Assembly (NCBI GenBank): GCA_016176745.1
Contig: JACOWO010000126.1
Location: 1-14,383 of the forward strand
Direction: 5' to 3'
DNA from: Nitrosopumilales archaeon
GTDB lineage: Archaea > Thermoproteota > Nitrososphaeria > Nitrososphaerales > Nitrosopumilaceae
Length of the DNA stretch: 14,383 nucleotides
Below the pieces are notes generated by a model, which had not been told where the DNA came from, did no database searches, and worked only from the letters and a program-made list of their open reading frames with translations. Made by a program: the position numbers and the translations under genes. Below are positions 1 through 6,387 of the stretch, piece after piece (the first letter of the stretch is position 1; the number at the start of each line of letters is the position of its first letter).

Positions 1-483
1 TACTCTTCGCAAGGCTTCTGCTAGTGAGCGTGCCCCATTTACAAAGGGTGTTGTAAAGTCCCATTTCCAGATGTGATGATTTTCATCAGCAGGAGTTAGA
101 ACTTCGGATTCATCAATCATATCAACGTCGGCTTCTGCTAAGACTTTGGCCTCATAGACATGCCCTATCCTGCATTTTGCCATGACAGGGATTGTTACAG
201 CATCCATGATGTCTTGAATTACTCTAATGCTTGCTGTTCTTGCAACTCCACCTGCCTTTCTAACATCAGATGGTAGTTTATCTAAAACCATGACAGATAC
301 TGCACCAGCTTCTTCTGCAATTTGTGCTTGCTCTACTGTTGTAACATCCATTACCACACCATTTTTGAGCATGTGTGCAAAACCACGTTTTAGGGTGGAT
401 GTACCTCGTGAGATTGGTTTTGATTCTAAATTCTCACGTACTATTCCCTTTGCATTTGATATATCACCAGAAAGTGGAATCAT
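1..483 (-). CDS. pdxS: Pyridoxal 5'-phosphate synthase lyase subunit PdxS, partial (C-terminus outside window)
   Basis: PdxS is the synthase subunit of the DXP-independent vitamin B6 route. It condenses ribose 5-phosphate, glyceraldehyde 3-phosphate and ammonia, the ammonia being delivered by the glutaminase PdxT. Only the first 161 codons are present; the family is usually about 290-330 residues. Visible hallmarks are the [16 protein letters not shown] block with the conserved Asp (residue 46), the [10 protein letters not shown] block whose Lys103 corresponds to the first Schiff-base lysine, and [11 protein letters not shown] around residues 125-134. The second catalytic lysine lies beyond the edge. 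The N-terminus is about 22 residues longer than the Bacillus protein. I keep ATG 483 because a TATA-like element centred near 508 would place transcription start at this codon, giving a leaderless message. The identity is secure. Confidence 0.96.
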   Translation of the reverse strand, partial: MIPLSGDISNAKGIVRENLESKPISRGTSTLKRGFAHMLKNGVVMDVTTVEQAQIAEEAGAVSVMVLDKLPSDVRKAGGVARTASIRVIQDIMDAVTIPVMAKCRIGHVYEAKVLAEADVDMIDESEVLTPADENHHIWKWDFTTPFVNGARSLAEALRRV

Positions 484-502
484 ACTGTAAAAGCATTGAA
501 TC

Positions 503-520
503 GATATTTATTCTATAGTA
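503..520. promoter_or_regulatory. Divergent promoter region between pdxS and the 547 gene
   Basis: The 63-base gap between the two divergent starts is AT-rich. GATATTTATT (503-512) lies about 25 bases from the pdxS ATG on the minus strand, the spacing expected for a TATA box feeding a leaderless transcript. CTATAGTA (513-520) sits about 30 bases before the plus-strand ATG at 547. Assignment is from spacing and composition only. Confidence 0.45.
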
Positions 521-546
521 AGGAAGTATCATAATCAAGATAAAAT

Positions 547-966
547 ATGAAACCAAAACACGTTGAGATTCTCAAGTTAAACAAAACTATCATAATTGGA
601 GCTATTGTTGGAATTACAATTTCAGCAATTTCTGCACAATTATTTGCTCAAGAAGAGGACTATCTGCTTACCACATATACTGTAATTATAGAATATGCAG
701 GATTTCTTTCCACACTTTTTTTATTATTTTATCTTGATAATCGAAAAAACAAGACTACCTTCAGGGCTGATCTTATCAAGTTTTTTTCCTCGATTGGAAT
801 AAGCGAAGTCATCTATGTTGTGATTAGATGGCTTGTATCGTACTATCTTTTGACATTAAACTATGATCCAAGTGTAGCAACACTTGTCTCACAGCTAGTT
901 GGGTGGGCAATCTTTATGGTTGCCGTAAATGTTGTTGCAAAGAAGCTAAGACTGTACAAAAACTAG
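547..966 (+). CDS. Small multi-pass membrane protein of unknown function
   Basis: This 139-residue protein is not a family I recognise. It shows four hydrophobic stretches long enough to span a membrane, at about residues 13-33, 45-63, 78-102 and 110-131. Charged connectors (EED, DNRKNK, FRADLIK) lie between them, and the basic C-terminus (KKLRLYKN) would face the cytoplasm under the positive-inside rule. A cleavable signal is possible at the first helix (the AISAQLFAQE region) but the hydrophobic pattern fits an uncleaved anchor equally well. It is divergent from pdxS and convergent with the next gene; the stop codons of the two genes overlap in a CTAG palindrome at 963-966. Its reading frame and composition support a real gene, but I assign no function. 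Confidence 0.75.
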   Translation: MKPKHVEILKLNKTIIIGAIVGITISAISAQLFAQEEDYLLTTYTVIIEYAGFLSTLFLLFYLDNRKNKTTFRADLIKFFSSIGISEVIYVVIRWLVSYYLLTLNYDPSVATLVSQLVGWAIFMVAVNVVAKKLRLYKN

Positions 967-1502
967 TTGTTGTTTTGTATATCGCTAATTATTTGATCTA
1001 GTTCTAATTCGACCATAGTTATAATCGGCGGAATAAACTGGCTAGTAGCATTTTGTTCTGGCCAGTGAATCTGTTTTGTTTGTCCATTCAAGGTTACTTT
1101 GAGTGAGGATTTTTTGTACGCGTCAATATCCTCGCCAATCTCAAATGATTCAGATGGTATTGCCATAAAGCCAGTCTCCTTGATTAGCGCAGTTAGCTTC
1201 CGTACCTTTTCTTCTTCAATAGTTGAGCGCTGATCTGGTTTTGGATTTCCTTTGTCTATTACACTATAGCGAACTGTTCCGTCATCTTTTATGACAAGGA
1301 TTTCTGTTTTTTGGGATTGAGTCTCTTCAGTCACGCCAAATGAAATTTTTTGAAGCTGGTGTTTTGTATATTCCAGTTCGATTTGGTCAGTTGGAACAAC
1401 TGCGCTAAATGGTATGTCAGGTTTTGTGATCATTGGTATTGCAATCAAAATTGCAAGAATTACTGGTATTGCACCAACAATCAACAAAACAGGTTTTACC
1501 AT
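963..1502 (-). CDS. Membrane-anchored exported protein of unknown function
   Basis: A 179-residue protein with one N-terminal hydrophobic helix (about residues 4-25, preceded by Lys3) followed by a polar domain. This is the layout of a signal anchor with the domain on the outside of the cytoplasmic membrane. The polar domain alternates short beta-like segments (TEILVIKDDGTVRYSVID, SSLKVTLNGQTKQIHW) with a helical end (MVELELDQIISDI). This resembles small beta-rich extracytoplasmic domains, though I cannot name the family. It has no cysteine, so it is not a lipoprotein. The gene ends tail to tail with the 547 gene. A TATA-like CTTTATTTG on the minus strand near 1532 would start transcription a few bases before the ATG. 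Confidence 0.75.
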   Translation of the reverse strand: MVKPVLLIVGAIPVILAILIAIPMITKPDIPFSAVVPTDQIELEYTKHQLQKISFGVTEETQSQKTEILVIKDDGTVRYSVIDKGNPKPDQRSTIEEEKVRKLTALIKETGFMAIPSESFEIGEDIDAYKKSSLKVTLNGQTKQIHWPEQNATSQFIPPIITMVELELDQIISDIQNNN

Positions 1503-1551
1503 GCTCTATGATCGTCAAGTGTAATTGCAAATAAAGTGTTGGCAAAAATAA

Positions 1552-1560
1552 CTTAAAATT
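1552..1560 (+). promoter_or_regulatory. TATA-like box of the tRNA-Trp gene
   Basis: CTTAAAATT is centred near 1556, about 29 bases before the first base of the tRNA, and is preceded by a purine-rich stretch that could act as a BRE. This is the expected archaeal layout, with transcription starting just before 1585. No experimental support is available here. Confidence 0.5.
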
Positions 1561-1613
1561 CAAGCAATTTTTCTCATTAGTTGTGGGGTCGTAGCCTAGC
1601 CTGGTAGGGCGAC

Positions 1614-1639
1614 AGTGTCTACGATTAGATCACCGCTAA
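1614..1639 (+). other. tRNA-Trp intron 1 (26 nt, non-canonical position 28/29)
   Basis: A bulge-helix-bulge can be drawn. Exon GGCG (1608-1611) pairs with intron CGCT (1634-1637), including one G-U pair. The three-base bulges are AC|A (1612-1614) and AA|G (1638-1640). An inner hairpin pairs GTG with CAC (1615-1617/1631-1633) and TCT with AGA (1618-1620/1627-1629). I cannot draw an outer exon helix, so this would be a relaxed motif of the kind cut by the broad-specificity crenarchaeal/thaumarchaeal splicing endonuclease. The boundaries are the only ones that give the perfect ACGGG/CCCGT stem. Confidence 0.85.
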
Positions 1640-1648
1640 GGGCTCCAG

Positions 1649-1700
1649 AGGTTAAACTAAGCTACTGATTACAAGATGATGTAAGTTTGGAGCTGTAGTG
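1649..1700 (+). other. tRNA-Trp intron 2 (52 nt, canonical position 37/38)
   Basis: Exon CTCC (1643-1646) faces intron GTAG (1695-1698), pairing three of four bases. Bulges are AG|A (1647-1649) and TG|A (1699-1701). The inner helices are GGTT/AGCT (1650-1653/1691-1694, with wobbles) and AAACT/AGTTT (1654-1658/1684-1688). The outer helix is the anticodon stem. Because bases 1648-1650 and 1700-1701 repeat, the cut could slide by one base without changing the mature tRNA; the bulge geometry favours the boundaries given. Confidence 0.85.
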
Positions 1701-1747
1701 ACCCGTAGGTCGCCGGTTCAACTCCGGTCGGCCCCACGTATTTTAGG

Positions 1748-4012
1748 TTATTTTACTCGTGTGCGTAAAACGTTGAGTGCAGCTCCTGCACGGAACCACT
1801 CTATCTGAGATTTGTTGTATGAATGGTTTAGCAAGATCTCCTCTTTGTCATCTTCATGATTTATGATACATTTTACTGGTTTTTCTTGCTCAAGGTTTGC
1901 AAGACTGACAATACTAATTGTGTCAGATTCTTTTATCTTGTCATAGTCTGACTGGTTTGCAAATGTAAGGGCAAGTATTCCCTGTTTTTTTAGGTTGGTT
2001 TCATGTATTCTTGCAAAGCTTTTAGCAATTACAGCTGCGCACCCAAGATACCGTGGAGTCATTGCAGCATGTTCACGGCTACTTCCTTCACCATAGTTAT
2101 CGCCACCAATTATTACCCATCTTATTTCGTTTTGTTTGTACTGTCTTGCAATTTGCGGAAGGGGTTCTATCTTGTTGTTTAGTATGTTTTTTCCTTTTCC
2201 TACCTCATCGTTGAATGCGTTTACAGCGCCTAAAAGCAGGTTGTCACTTATCTTATCAAGATGTCCCCTGTAGGCCAGCCATGCACCTGCAGGAGAGATG
2301 TGATCGGTTGTACATTTTCCCTTTGTTTTTACCATGAGGACAAGTTTTTCAAAGTCTTTTCCATCCCATCGTGAAAATGGTTCTAGTTTTTGTAGTCTGT
2401 TGCTGTCCTTGTCAATAATTACCTGAACGCTTTCTGGATTTTGTGACGGTAGGACATAGCCATCCCTTGCATTGTTAAACCCCTTGCTTGGAACATCAGG
2501 AGCTATTTCTGGCGGTTCCAGTTTGAATTTACCACTTGGAGTCTCTAGCGAGTCTTTAAGTGGATTAAATGAAAGACTGCCACCAAGTGCAAGTGCAATC
2601 ACTAGCTCAGGACTTCCAATAAAGTTCATTGTCTCTCTTTTCCCATCGTTTCGTCCTGGAAAGTTTCGATTAAATGATGTGACTATGGTATTTGGTTCTC
2701 CTTTTTTTAGCTCAGGCCTGCTCCACTGCCCAATGCATGGACCACAAGCATTTGCAAGAACTGTAGCACCAATTGCCTTTAGTGAATCCATCTGTCCGTC
2801 TCGCTCTATTGTTGCACGGATTTGTTCTGAACCTGGTGTGACAAGTAGTGGTACTTTGGATTTTATTCCCTTTGCTTTTGCTTGTGCTGCTACACTTGCT
2901 GCACGAGACATGTCTTCGTATGAAGAGTTTGTGCAGCTTCCAATGAGTGCAACTGATATTTTATCAAGATACGAGTTTTTCCTTACATCATCAGCCAGAT
3001 GCGATATTGGCCTTGCAAGATCAGGCGTGTGTGGCCCTACTATGTGTGGCTCTAGCGTTGAAAGGTCAATTCTGATTATTTTATCAAAATATTTTTCCGG
3101 GTTTTGTTCTATCTCAGGATCTGGCACAAGAAGTTCCTTGTGTGTGTTTGCAAGTTCGGCAATTTTTTCACGGTTTGTAGTTTTAAGATATTTTTCCATT
3201 CTTTCATCATATGGAAAAATTGAACATGTTGCACCAATCTCAGCACCCATGTTTGTTATGGTTGCTTTTCCTGTACAGCTAATTGATTTTGCGCCAGGTC
3301 CAAAGTATTCGATTATGGCATTTGTCCCACCAGATACTGTGAGCTTGCCTGCAACGTATAGTATGATGTCTTTTGGTGCTGTCCATCCGTTTAGTTTGCC
3401 AGTAAGATAAACGCCAATTCTTTTTGTATAAAGCAGCTCCCATGGAAGGCCTGCCATTGTCTCTGCCGCATCTATTCCTCCAACACCAATTGCAACCATG
3501 CCAAGACCGCCAGCATTTGGAGTATGAGAGTCAGTTCCGATCATAAGGCCCCCAGGAAATGCATAGTTTTCAAGAACAACTTGATGGATTATTCCTGCGC
3601 CAGGCTTCCAAAAACCAATTCCATACTTGCTACAAGATGACTCTAAGAACCGAAATACCTCGCTGTTTTCACTCAAAGAAATTTTCATGTCAGTTTCTCC
3701 CTCAACTTGTGCCCGGATCAGATGATCACAGTGGACTGTAGCAGGCAGTGTAGCCTGTTTTAGGCCTGCCTGCATGAATTGCAGCAGTACCATTTGGCCA
3801 GTAACATCTTGTAATGCAACTCTGTCAGGTCTTAAAAAGACATAGTCTTTTCCTTCTTGTGGTACCTTGTTTGGCATCTGTTCTAGATGGCCTGCTAGAA
3901 TTTTTTCTGAAAGTGTAAGTGGTCTTCCAACTAGTTTTCTAAATTTGGAAATATTTTCCTCAAGCCTTTTGTATACATTCAAAGCAAGCTCAGGTGTGCT
4001 TTCTATTTCCAT
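1748..4012 (-). CDS. acn: Aconitate hydratase (mitochondrial/AcnA-like, [4Fe-4S])
   Basis: Interconverts citrate and isocitrate through cis-aconitate in the cytoplasm, as a TCA-cycle step that supplies 2-oxoglutarate for biosynthesis. At 754 residues it matches mitochondrial-type aconitase rather than the longer AcnB. The cluster ligands are visible: Cys360 in LIGSCTNSSYED, and Cys423 and Cys426 in NACGPCIGQW. They match the 358/421/424 set of the bovine enzyme almost exactly. Other family blocks are IGTDSHTPNAGGLG (about residue 158), CTTDHISPAGAW opening the swivel domain, and GDNYGEGSSREHAA with the substrate-binding Ser/Arg near the C-terminus. No frame break is seen. The gene stands alone and converges on tRNA-Trp. 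A TATA-like element 28 bases upstream of the ATG implies a leaderless transcript. Confidence 0.98.
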   Translation of the reverse strand: MEIESTPELALNVYKRLEENISKFRKLVGRPLTLSEKILAGHLEQMPNKVPQEGKDYVFLRPDRVALQDVTGQMVLLQFMQAGLKQATLPATVHCDHLIRAQVEGETDMKISLSENSEVFRFLESSCSKYGIGFWKPGAGIIHQVVLENYAFPGGLMIGTDSHTPNAGGLGMVAIGVGGIDAAETMAGLPWELLYTKRIGVYLTGKLNGWTAPKDIILYVAGKLTVSGGTNAIIEYFGPGAKSISCTGKATITNMGAEIGATCSIFPYDERMEKYLKTTNREKIAELANTHKELLVPDPEIEQNPEKYFDKIIRIDLSTLEPHIVGPHTPDLARPISHLADDVRKNSYLDKISVALIGSCTNSSYEDMSRAASVAAQAKAKGIKSKVPLLVTPGSEQIRATIERDGQMDSLKAIGATVLANACGPCIGQWSRPELKKGEPNTIVTSFNRNFPGRNDGKRETMNFIGSPELVIALALGGSLSFNPLKDSLETPSGKFKLEPPEIAPDVPSKGFNNARDGYVLPSQNPESVQVIIDKDSNRLQKLEPFSRWDGKDFEKLVLMVKTKGKCTTDHISPAGAWLAYRGHLDKISDNLLLGAVNAFNDEVGKGKNILNNKIEPLPQIARQYKQNEIRWVIIGGDNYGEGSSREHAAMTPRYLGCAAVIAKSFARIHETNLKKQGILALTFANQSDYDKIKESDTISIVSLANLEQEKPVKCIINHEDDKEEILLNHSYNKSQIEWFRAGAALNVLRTRVK

Positions 4013-4035
4013 AACAACTAGTACCTCTTTACAAG

Positions 4036-4045
4036 AATTTAATGG
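4036..4045 (-). promoter_or_regulatory. TATA-like box of the aconitase gene
   Basis: On the minus strand this reads CCATTAAATT, centred about 28 bases before the ATG at 4012. There is no Shine-Dalgarno-like sequence between them, so a leaderless message is expected. Based on spacing and composition only. Confidence 0.4.
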
Positions 4046-4195
4046 TTGTATGCCTAGAAAATAATACGAGTTTGAATTTTTTCTTGTTAATATATTTTTG
4101 ATCCTTGAATTTGTAACAATTATAAACCATAAACGATATACTAGTATGGTGTTTGGGGGGACAGGTTCAGGGATTTAATTTATCCTGAAAAAAAC

Positions 4196-4200
4196 GAGGT
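4196..4200 (+). promoter_or_regulatory. Shine-Dalgarno sequence GAGGT of the 4211 gene
   Basis: GAGGT lies 10 bases before ATG 4211 and fixes that start. AT-rich candidates for the TATA box (AATTATAAA near 4118, GATATACTAG near 4135) are 75-95 bases upstream. This gene therefore appears to have a real 5' leader, unlike most neighbours. Confidence 0.6.
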
Positions 4201-4210
4201 AACAATAAAA

Positions 4211-4846
4211 ATGGTTAAAAAAGGTTTTCCAAAATTTGGCATGTCACAGGCAGGTGCATTTGTTGCTGATCTTAAAAATTACAATCTACCAGACTTTATC
4301 CTGCATCTAATTGCAAAGGATTGCGAGTCTGAGCTGTTAGAGAGGGGACGACTCGATGACAGACTACAAAGCATGAACGATAAAGCACTAGAGCGACTCC
4401 ATCGAGTATTTGTTGACTGTGAAGAAGATGAAAAAGGCATGTTTGCCCAATACCGATTTTTTGCATATGTTTCAAGCATGTATCACAAGTGTGAAGTTTT
4501 GATAAATGAAGCAATTCCTGGAAAATCAGGAAAGAATCACAAGATACTTGTTGCAGTGAAAAACAACGGCATGTACATTGCAATTGCGTTTAACAAGGCA
4601 ACTGGAACTCCAGTTCAAAAGCGAGAAGCAATCAAGTTCTATGAAATTGCCGATGATGTAAAGCGTGGCGATCATGGAACAATGATGACTGATGCCATTT
4701 ATGGTTCGTCTGTTGGATTCAAAGGCGAATCACTTGTCCACCTTGAGAAGCTAAGCAAGTCAAGAAAACAGGATCCAGAAAACAAACTCGAGTTTAAAAC
4801 TGCAAACTTTGAAAACAGAATTTATTCTGTAACAAAACTAGTTTAA
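4211..4846 (+). CDS. Conserved-looking soluble protein of unknown function
   Basis: A 211-residue protein without signal peptide or membrane helix; I do not recognise the family. The N-terminal half (residues about 20-100) is predicted mostly helical and acidic, with LHLIAKDCESELLERGRLDD and a second helical run ending near the FFAYVSSMYHKCEVLINEA segment. The C-terminal half looks like alternating strands (HKILVAVKNNGMYIAIAF, NRIYSVTKLV at the very end) joined by charged loops rich in Lys and Asp. It is the only gene here with a clear Shine-Dalgarno site and an apparent leader, suggesting steady, leadered expression. It converges on the metalloprotease-like gene at 4873 across a 26-base T-rich gap that could terminate both. 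Codon pattern and composition support a genuine gene; the function is open. Confidence 0.8.
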   Translation: MVKKGFPKFGMSQAGAFVADLKNYNLPDFILHLIAKDCESELLERGRLDDRLQSMNDKALERLHRVFVDCEEDEKGMFAQYRFFAYVSSMYHKCEVLINEAIPGKSGKNHKILVAVKNNGMYIAIAFNKATGTPVQKREAIKFYEIADDVKRGDHGTMMTDAIYGSSVGFKGESLVHLEKLSKSRKQDPENKLEFKTANFENRIYSVTKLV

Positions 4847-4872
4847 ATTTTCATAGATATATTCAGAAATTT

Positions 4873-5439
4873 TTATTGTTTAAAACTTGATGTGTCAAGT
4901 GTTAGAAAAAGTGGATTTGTGTTTGTTTTTTTAAAATCTTTGTCATATTTTTCAAATGGCAAATTAGCAAATGTGTGTTTTGTCCAGACATCATGTACTG
5001 CTTCAACATAATTTTTGTCTCTACCTTGTCGTAGCAGTTCATGTGCCAGTTCATGTGAGACTGTAGTGCAGTTTTTTTCTGCCAAAAACAACAGATCATC
5101 TTGAACTTTTGAAGGCTGCCACCAGATCATTCCAAAATTTTCTGCATGATATCCCTCACATGTACAGTCAGTCCATAGTGGCCTAAAGTGGCACATGTAA
5201 AAATGATAAATGTACTCACCACGGTCTCTGTGATCTTTTAGCAGTGTTGTAGTGTCAAGTTTGTGAAATAATCCACGAGGCTTTGTTATCATCTCGTCGC
5301 ACTGCACAACAAAGTCTTTAGAAAAATTATTTTTTATCCAAACTTTGTAAAACTGCGCCATTTGTTTGACATAGTCAAACTCTTTGTCCCTTTTGCCTAG
5401 ATCAGAATCTTTTATTACGAAAATAAAATGCAAAAGCAT
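4873..5439 (-). CDS. Putative zinc metalloprotease-like protein (HELAHE motif)
   Basis: A 188-residue protein with SHELAHELLRQ at residues 128-138. His129, Glu130 and His133 form an HExxH zinc-binding and catalytic motif in a predicted helix, the signature of zincin peptidases. A third ligand is not certain; Glu134, His149 and His155 (in VHDVWTKH) are candidates. Upstream lie a Cys/His/Trp-rich segment (YHFYMCHFRPLWTDCTC, residues 78-94) and GMIWWQPS (103-110). The latter could be the edge strand that binds peptide substrate. The N-terminus is mildly hydrophobic (LLHFIFVI) but too short for a clear signal peptide. It starts 17 bases after the stop of the Lrp-type effector-domain gene, so the two are probably co-transcribed. 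Peptidase activity is inference; no known peptidase family is recognised. Confidence 0.72.
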   Translation of the reverse strand: MLLHFIFVIKDSDLGKRDKEFDYVKQMAQFYKVWIKNNFSKDFVVQCDEMITKPRGLFHKLDTTTLLKDHRDRGEYIYHFYMCHFRPLWTDCTCEGYHAENFGMIWWQPSKVQDDLLFLAEKNCTTVSHELAHELLRQGRDKNYVEAVHDVWTKHTFANLPFEKYDKDFKKTNTNPLFLTLDTSSFKQ

Positions 5440-5456
5440 AACAAGAAAAAGAGGAT

Positions 5457-5696
5457 TTAAGATTGGCCTTCTATGCCCATCAAAGTCAAAGTAGAGCGAA
5501 TCTTTTCAATTTTGCGAATCTTCCATGTTATTGTTTCACGTAGTGACTCAACTGTTGGAGATTCTATTTTTGCCAAGATATCGTATGCTCCAAAAGTTCC
5601 GTGAACTTCTTTGACACCTTCGAGGCTCTTTAGCTGTTGTATGATTGCCTCTTCTGAACCTAGTTCGCAGTTGATTAAAACATAGGCAGTTGCCAT
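5457..5696 (-). CDS. Stand-alone Lrp/AsnC ligand-binding (RAM/SMAR-type) domain protein
   Basis: A 79-residue protein consisting only of the effector-binding alpha/beta sandwich found at the C-terminus of Lrp/AsnC regulators. It has the family pattern: a first strand TAYVLINCELG, helix EEAIIQQLKSL, strand VKEVHGTFGAYDILAKIES with the conserved G-x-YD, helix TVESLRETITWKI, and a final strand TLTLMG. There is no helix-turn-helix, so it cannot bind DNA by itself. Such domains form dimers or higher rings and bind amino acids or pair with full-length regulators. It leads a two-gene unit with the metalloprotease-like gene. The ATG lies about 23 bases from a strong TATA-like run (5713-5725), giving a leaderless transcript. 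Confidence 0.88.
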   Translation of the reverse strand: MATAYVLINCELGSEEAIIQQLKSLEGVKEVHGTFGAYDILAKIESPTVESLRETITWKIRKIEKIRSTLTLMGIEGQS

Positions 5697-5712
5697 GGAT
5701 TTAGTAAAAATA

Positions 5713-5725
5713 TCATATATATCAA
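5713..5725 (-). promoter_or_regulatory. TATA-like box of the 5457-5696 gene
   Basis: The minus strand reads TTGATATATATG here, centred about 23 bases from the ATG at 5696. It is one of the clearest TATA-like elements in the window. Confidence 0.5.
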
Positions 5726-5738
5726 TAAACCGATTATC

Positions 5739-6156
5739 TCAGGAATCTTGATGTGATTTCTCTAGTATTTTATCCCAGATTTCTTTTGGCACTGGCATAA
5801 CAGACAGTCTTGAGATTCGCAGCAGCTCCCAGTCTTTGAATTTTTTTTCTTTTTTTATTTCAGCCAAAGTGACTGGTCTTTTTAGTCGCTTTTTGTGTTT
5901 AACGTCTACAACTACAAATCGCTTGTCTTTTTCTTTTGGATTTGGATATGGGTTTGAAATTACCTCAAGGATTCCTACTATTTGCTTTTCATCGCCAGAA
6001 TGGTAAAAAAACGCCGTCTCCTTTTTTCATGCTGTTGATGTGTTTTAGCGCTAAATTGTTGTGAACTCCATCCCAGACGGCAGTGCCTTCCTTTTCTAGC
6101 GTATCAAAGCTGTAACTTGTAGGCTCTTGCTTTACAAGCCAGTGATTTGTCATCAT
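5739..6156 (-). pseudogene. EVE-domain protein gene interrupted by a one-base frameshift
   Basis: Reading from ATG 6156 gives TNHWLVKQEPTSYSFDTL, WDGVHNNLA and MKKGDGVF, the classic N-terminal half of an EVE domain (the PUA-like fold that binds modified bases). It then stops at 5989-5991. After one base is removed from the run of seven A (plus strand, 6005-6011), the frame continues as FYHSGDEKQIVGILEV, NPYPNPKEKDKRFVVVDV, RPVTLAEIK, WELLRISRLSVMPVPKEIW, and ends at 5739. The repaired length of 138 residues is normal for the family. Because both halves keep full family sequence, the break is recent or a sequencing error in the homopolymer. ATG 6153 is an alternative start. The AT-rich stretch at 6171-6190 could serve as its promoter. 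Confidence 0.88.
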
Positions 6157-6208
6157 TGGTTTTCAGTTAGAATAATTATTTTATTTTTTAGATTTTAAAT
6201 AAAAATGT

Positions 6209-6375
6209 CCCCCGGTTCTGACTCACACAAAGTCATAGGTTTTAGCCACTGGCCTCGTTTGGCTCTGAGACCGGGGTTGCCCATGTTGCACACTTGGGTG
6301 AATTAGAAATCATTGCAATCGAAATACGATCATCGTCATTCTAATCCGTCTGCGTGCATGCTCTATTTGGGCACA
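6209..6375 (+). ncRNA. Candidate structured non-coding RNA (unidentified family)
   Basis: This gene-free stretch is much richer in G+C than its flanks and folds strongly. P1 pairs 6210-6217 with 6269-6276 (CCCCGGTT/GACCGGGG) and encloses two hairpins, TGACT/AGTCA (6219-6223/6231-6235) and AGCCA/TGGCT (6244-6248/6260-6264), forming a three-way junction. A second long hairpin closes with TGCCCA/TGGGCA (6278-6283/6368-6373) and has an inner ATTAGAA/TTCTAAT helix (6302-6308/6339-6345). The plus strand is preferred because several joints are G-U pairs that would be A-C on the other strand, and an AT-rich element at 6176-6184 is placed as a TATA box. ACA at 6373-6375 directly follows the GGGC strand, as in H/ACA guides, but no clear guide pocket is seen. 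Against this, on the minus strand P1 is followed by a T-run and could be the pheT terminator. It is not 5S, SRP or RNase P RNA by any motif I can see. Confidence 0.5.
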
Positions 6376-6387
6376 GATATCTAGAAT

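Larger units (their letters stand above)
1585..1736 (+). tRNA. tRNA-Trp (anticodon CCA) with two introns
   Basis: The acceptor GGGGTCG (1585-1591) pairs with CGGCCCC (1729-1735), with A1736 as discriminator and no encoded CCA. The D arm is GCCT/GGGC (1594-1597, 1607-1610). The T arm is GCCGG-TTCAACT-CCGGT (1712-1728) and the variable loop is AGGTC (1707-1711). The anticodon arm assembles only after removal of two introns: AC (1612-1613) joins GGG (1640-1642), then loop CTCCAGA with anticodon CCA at 1645-1647, then CCCGT (1702-1706). This gives a perfect 5-bp stem ACGGG/CCCGT and a 74-nt mature tRNA. Introns are at 28/29 (26 nt) and at the canonical 37/38 (52 nt). TrpRS, its charging enzyme, is encoded at 9495. 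The gene ends 12 bases before the convergent aconitase stop codon. Confidence 0.94.

Noticed and set aside
227..490. Plus-strand frame of 87 codons at the left end
   Set aside because: It lies antisense to the pdxS coding frame, which shows full family motifs.
1585..1736. Class II tRNA (Leu/Ser) with anticodon stem ACAGT/GCTGT and a long variable arm GACC-CGTA-GGTC
   Set aside because: No acceptable 7-base loop or matching anticodon results, and A73 with a GGGG acceptor does not fit Ser. The two-intron tRNA-Trp model pairs every stem perfectly.
2472..3410. 312-codon plus-strand open frame inside aconitase
   Set aside because: It is antisense to an unbroken, strongly conserved enzyme and has Ser/Phe-rich non-family sequence, as expected for a shadow frame.
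6244..6250. GCCACTG, a heptamer also found in cobalamin riboswitches
   Set aside because: The other conserved parts of that riboswitch, including the B12 box, are absent and no plus-strand gene follows within 3 kb.
6209..6375. RNase P or SRP RNA
   Set aside because: An AGAATGAC-like string exists on the minus strand, but the flanking conserved regions of RNase P and the helix 8 core of SRP RNA are missing, and the segment is too short.
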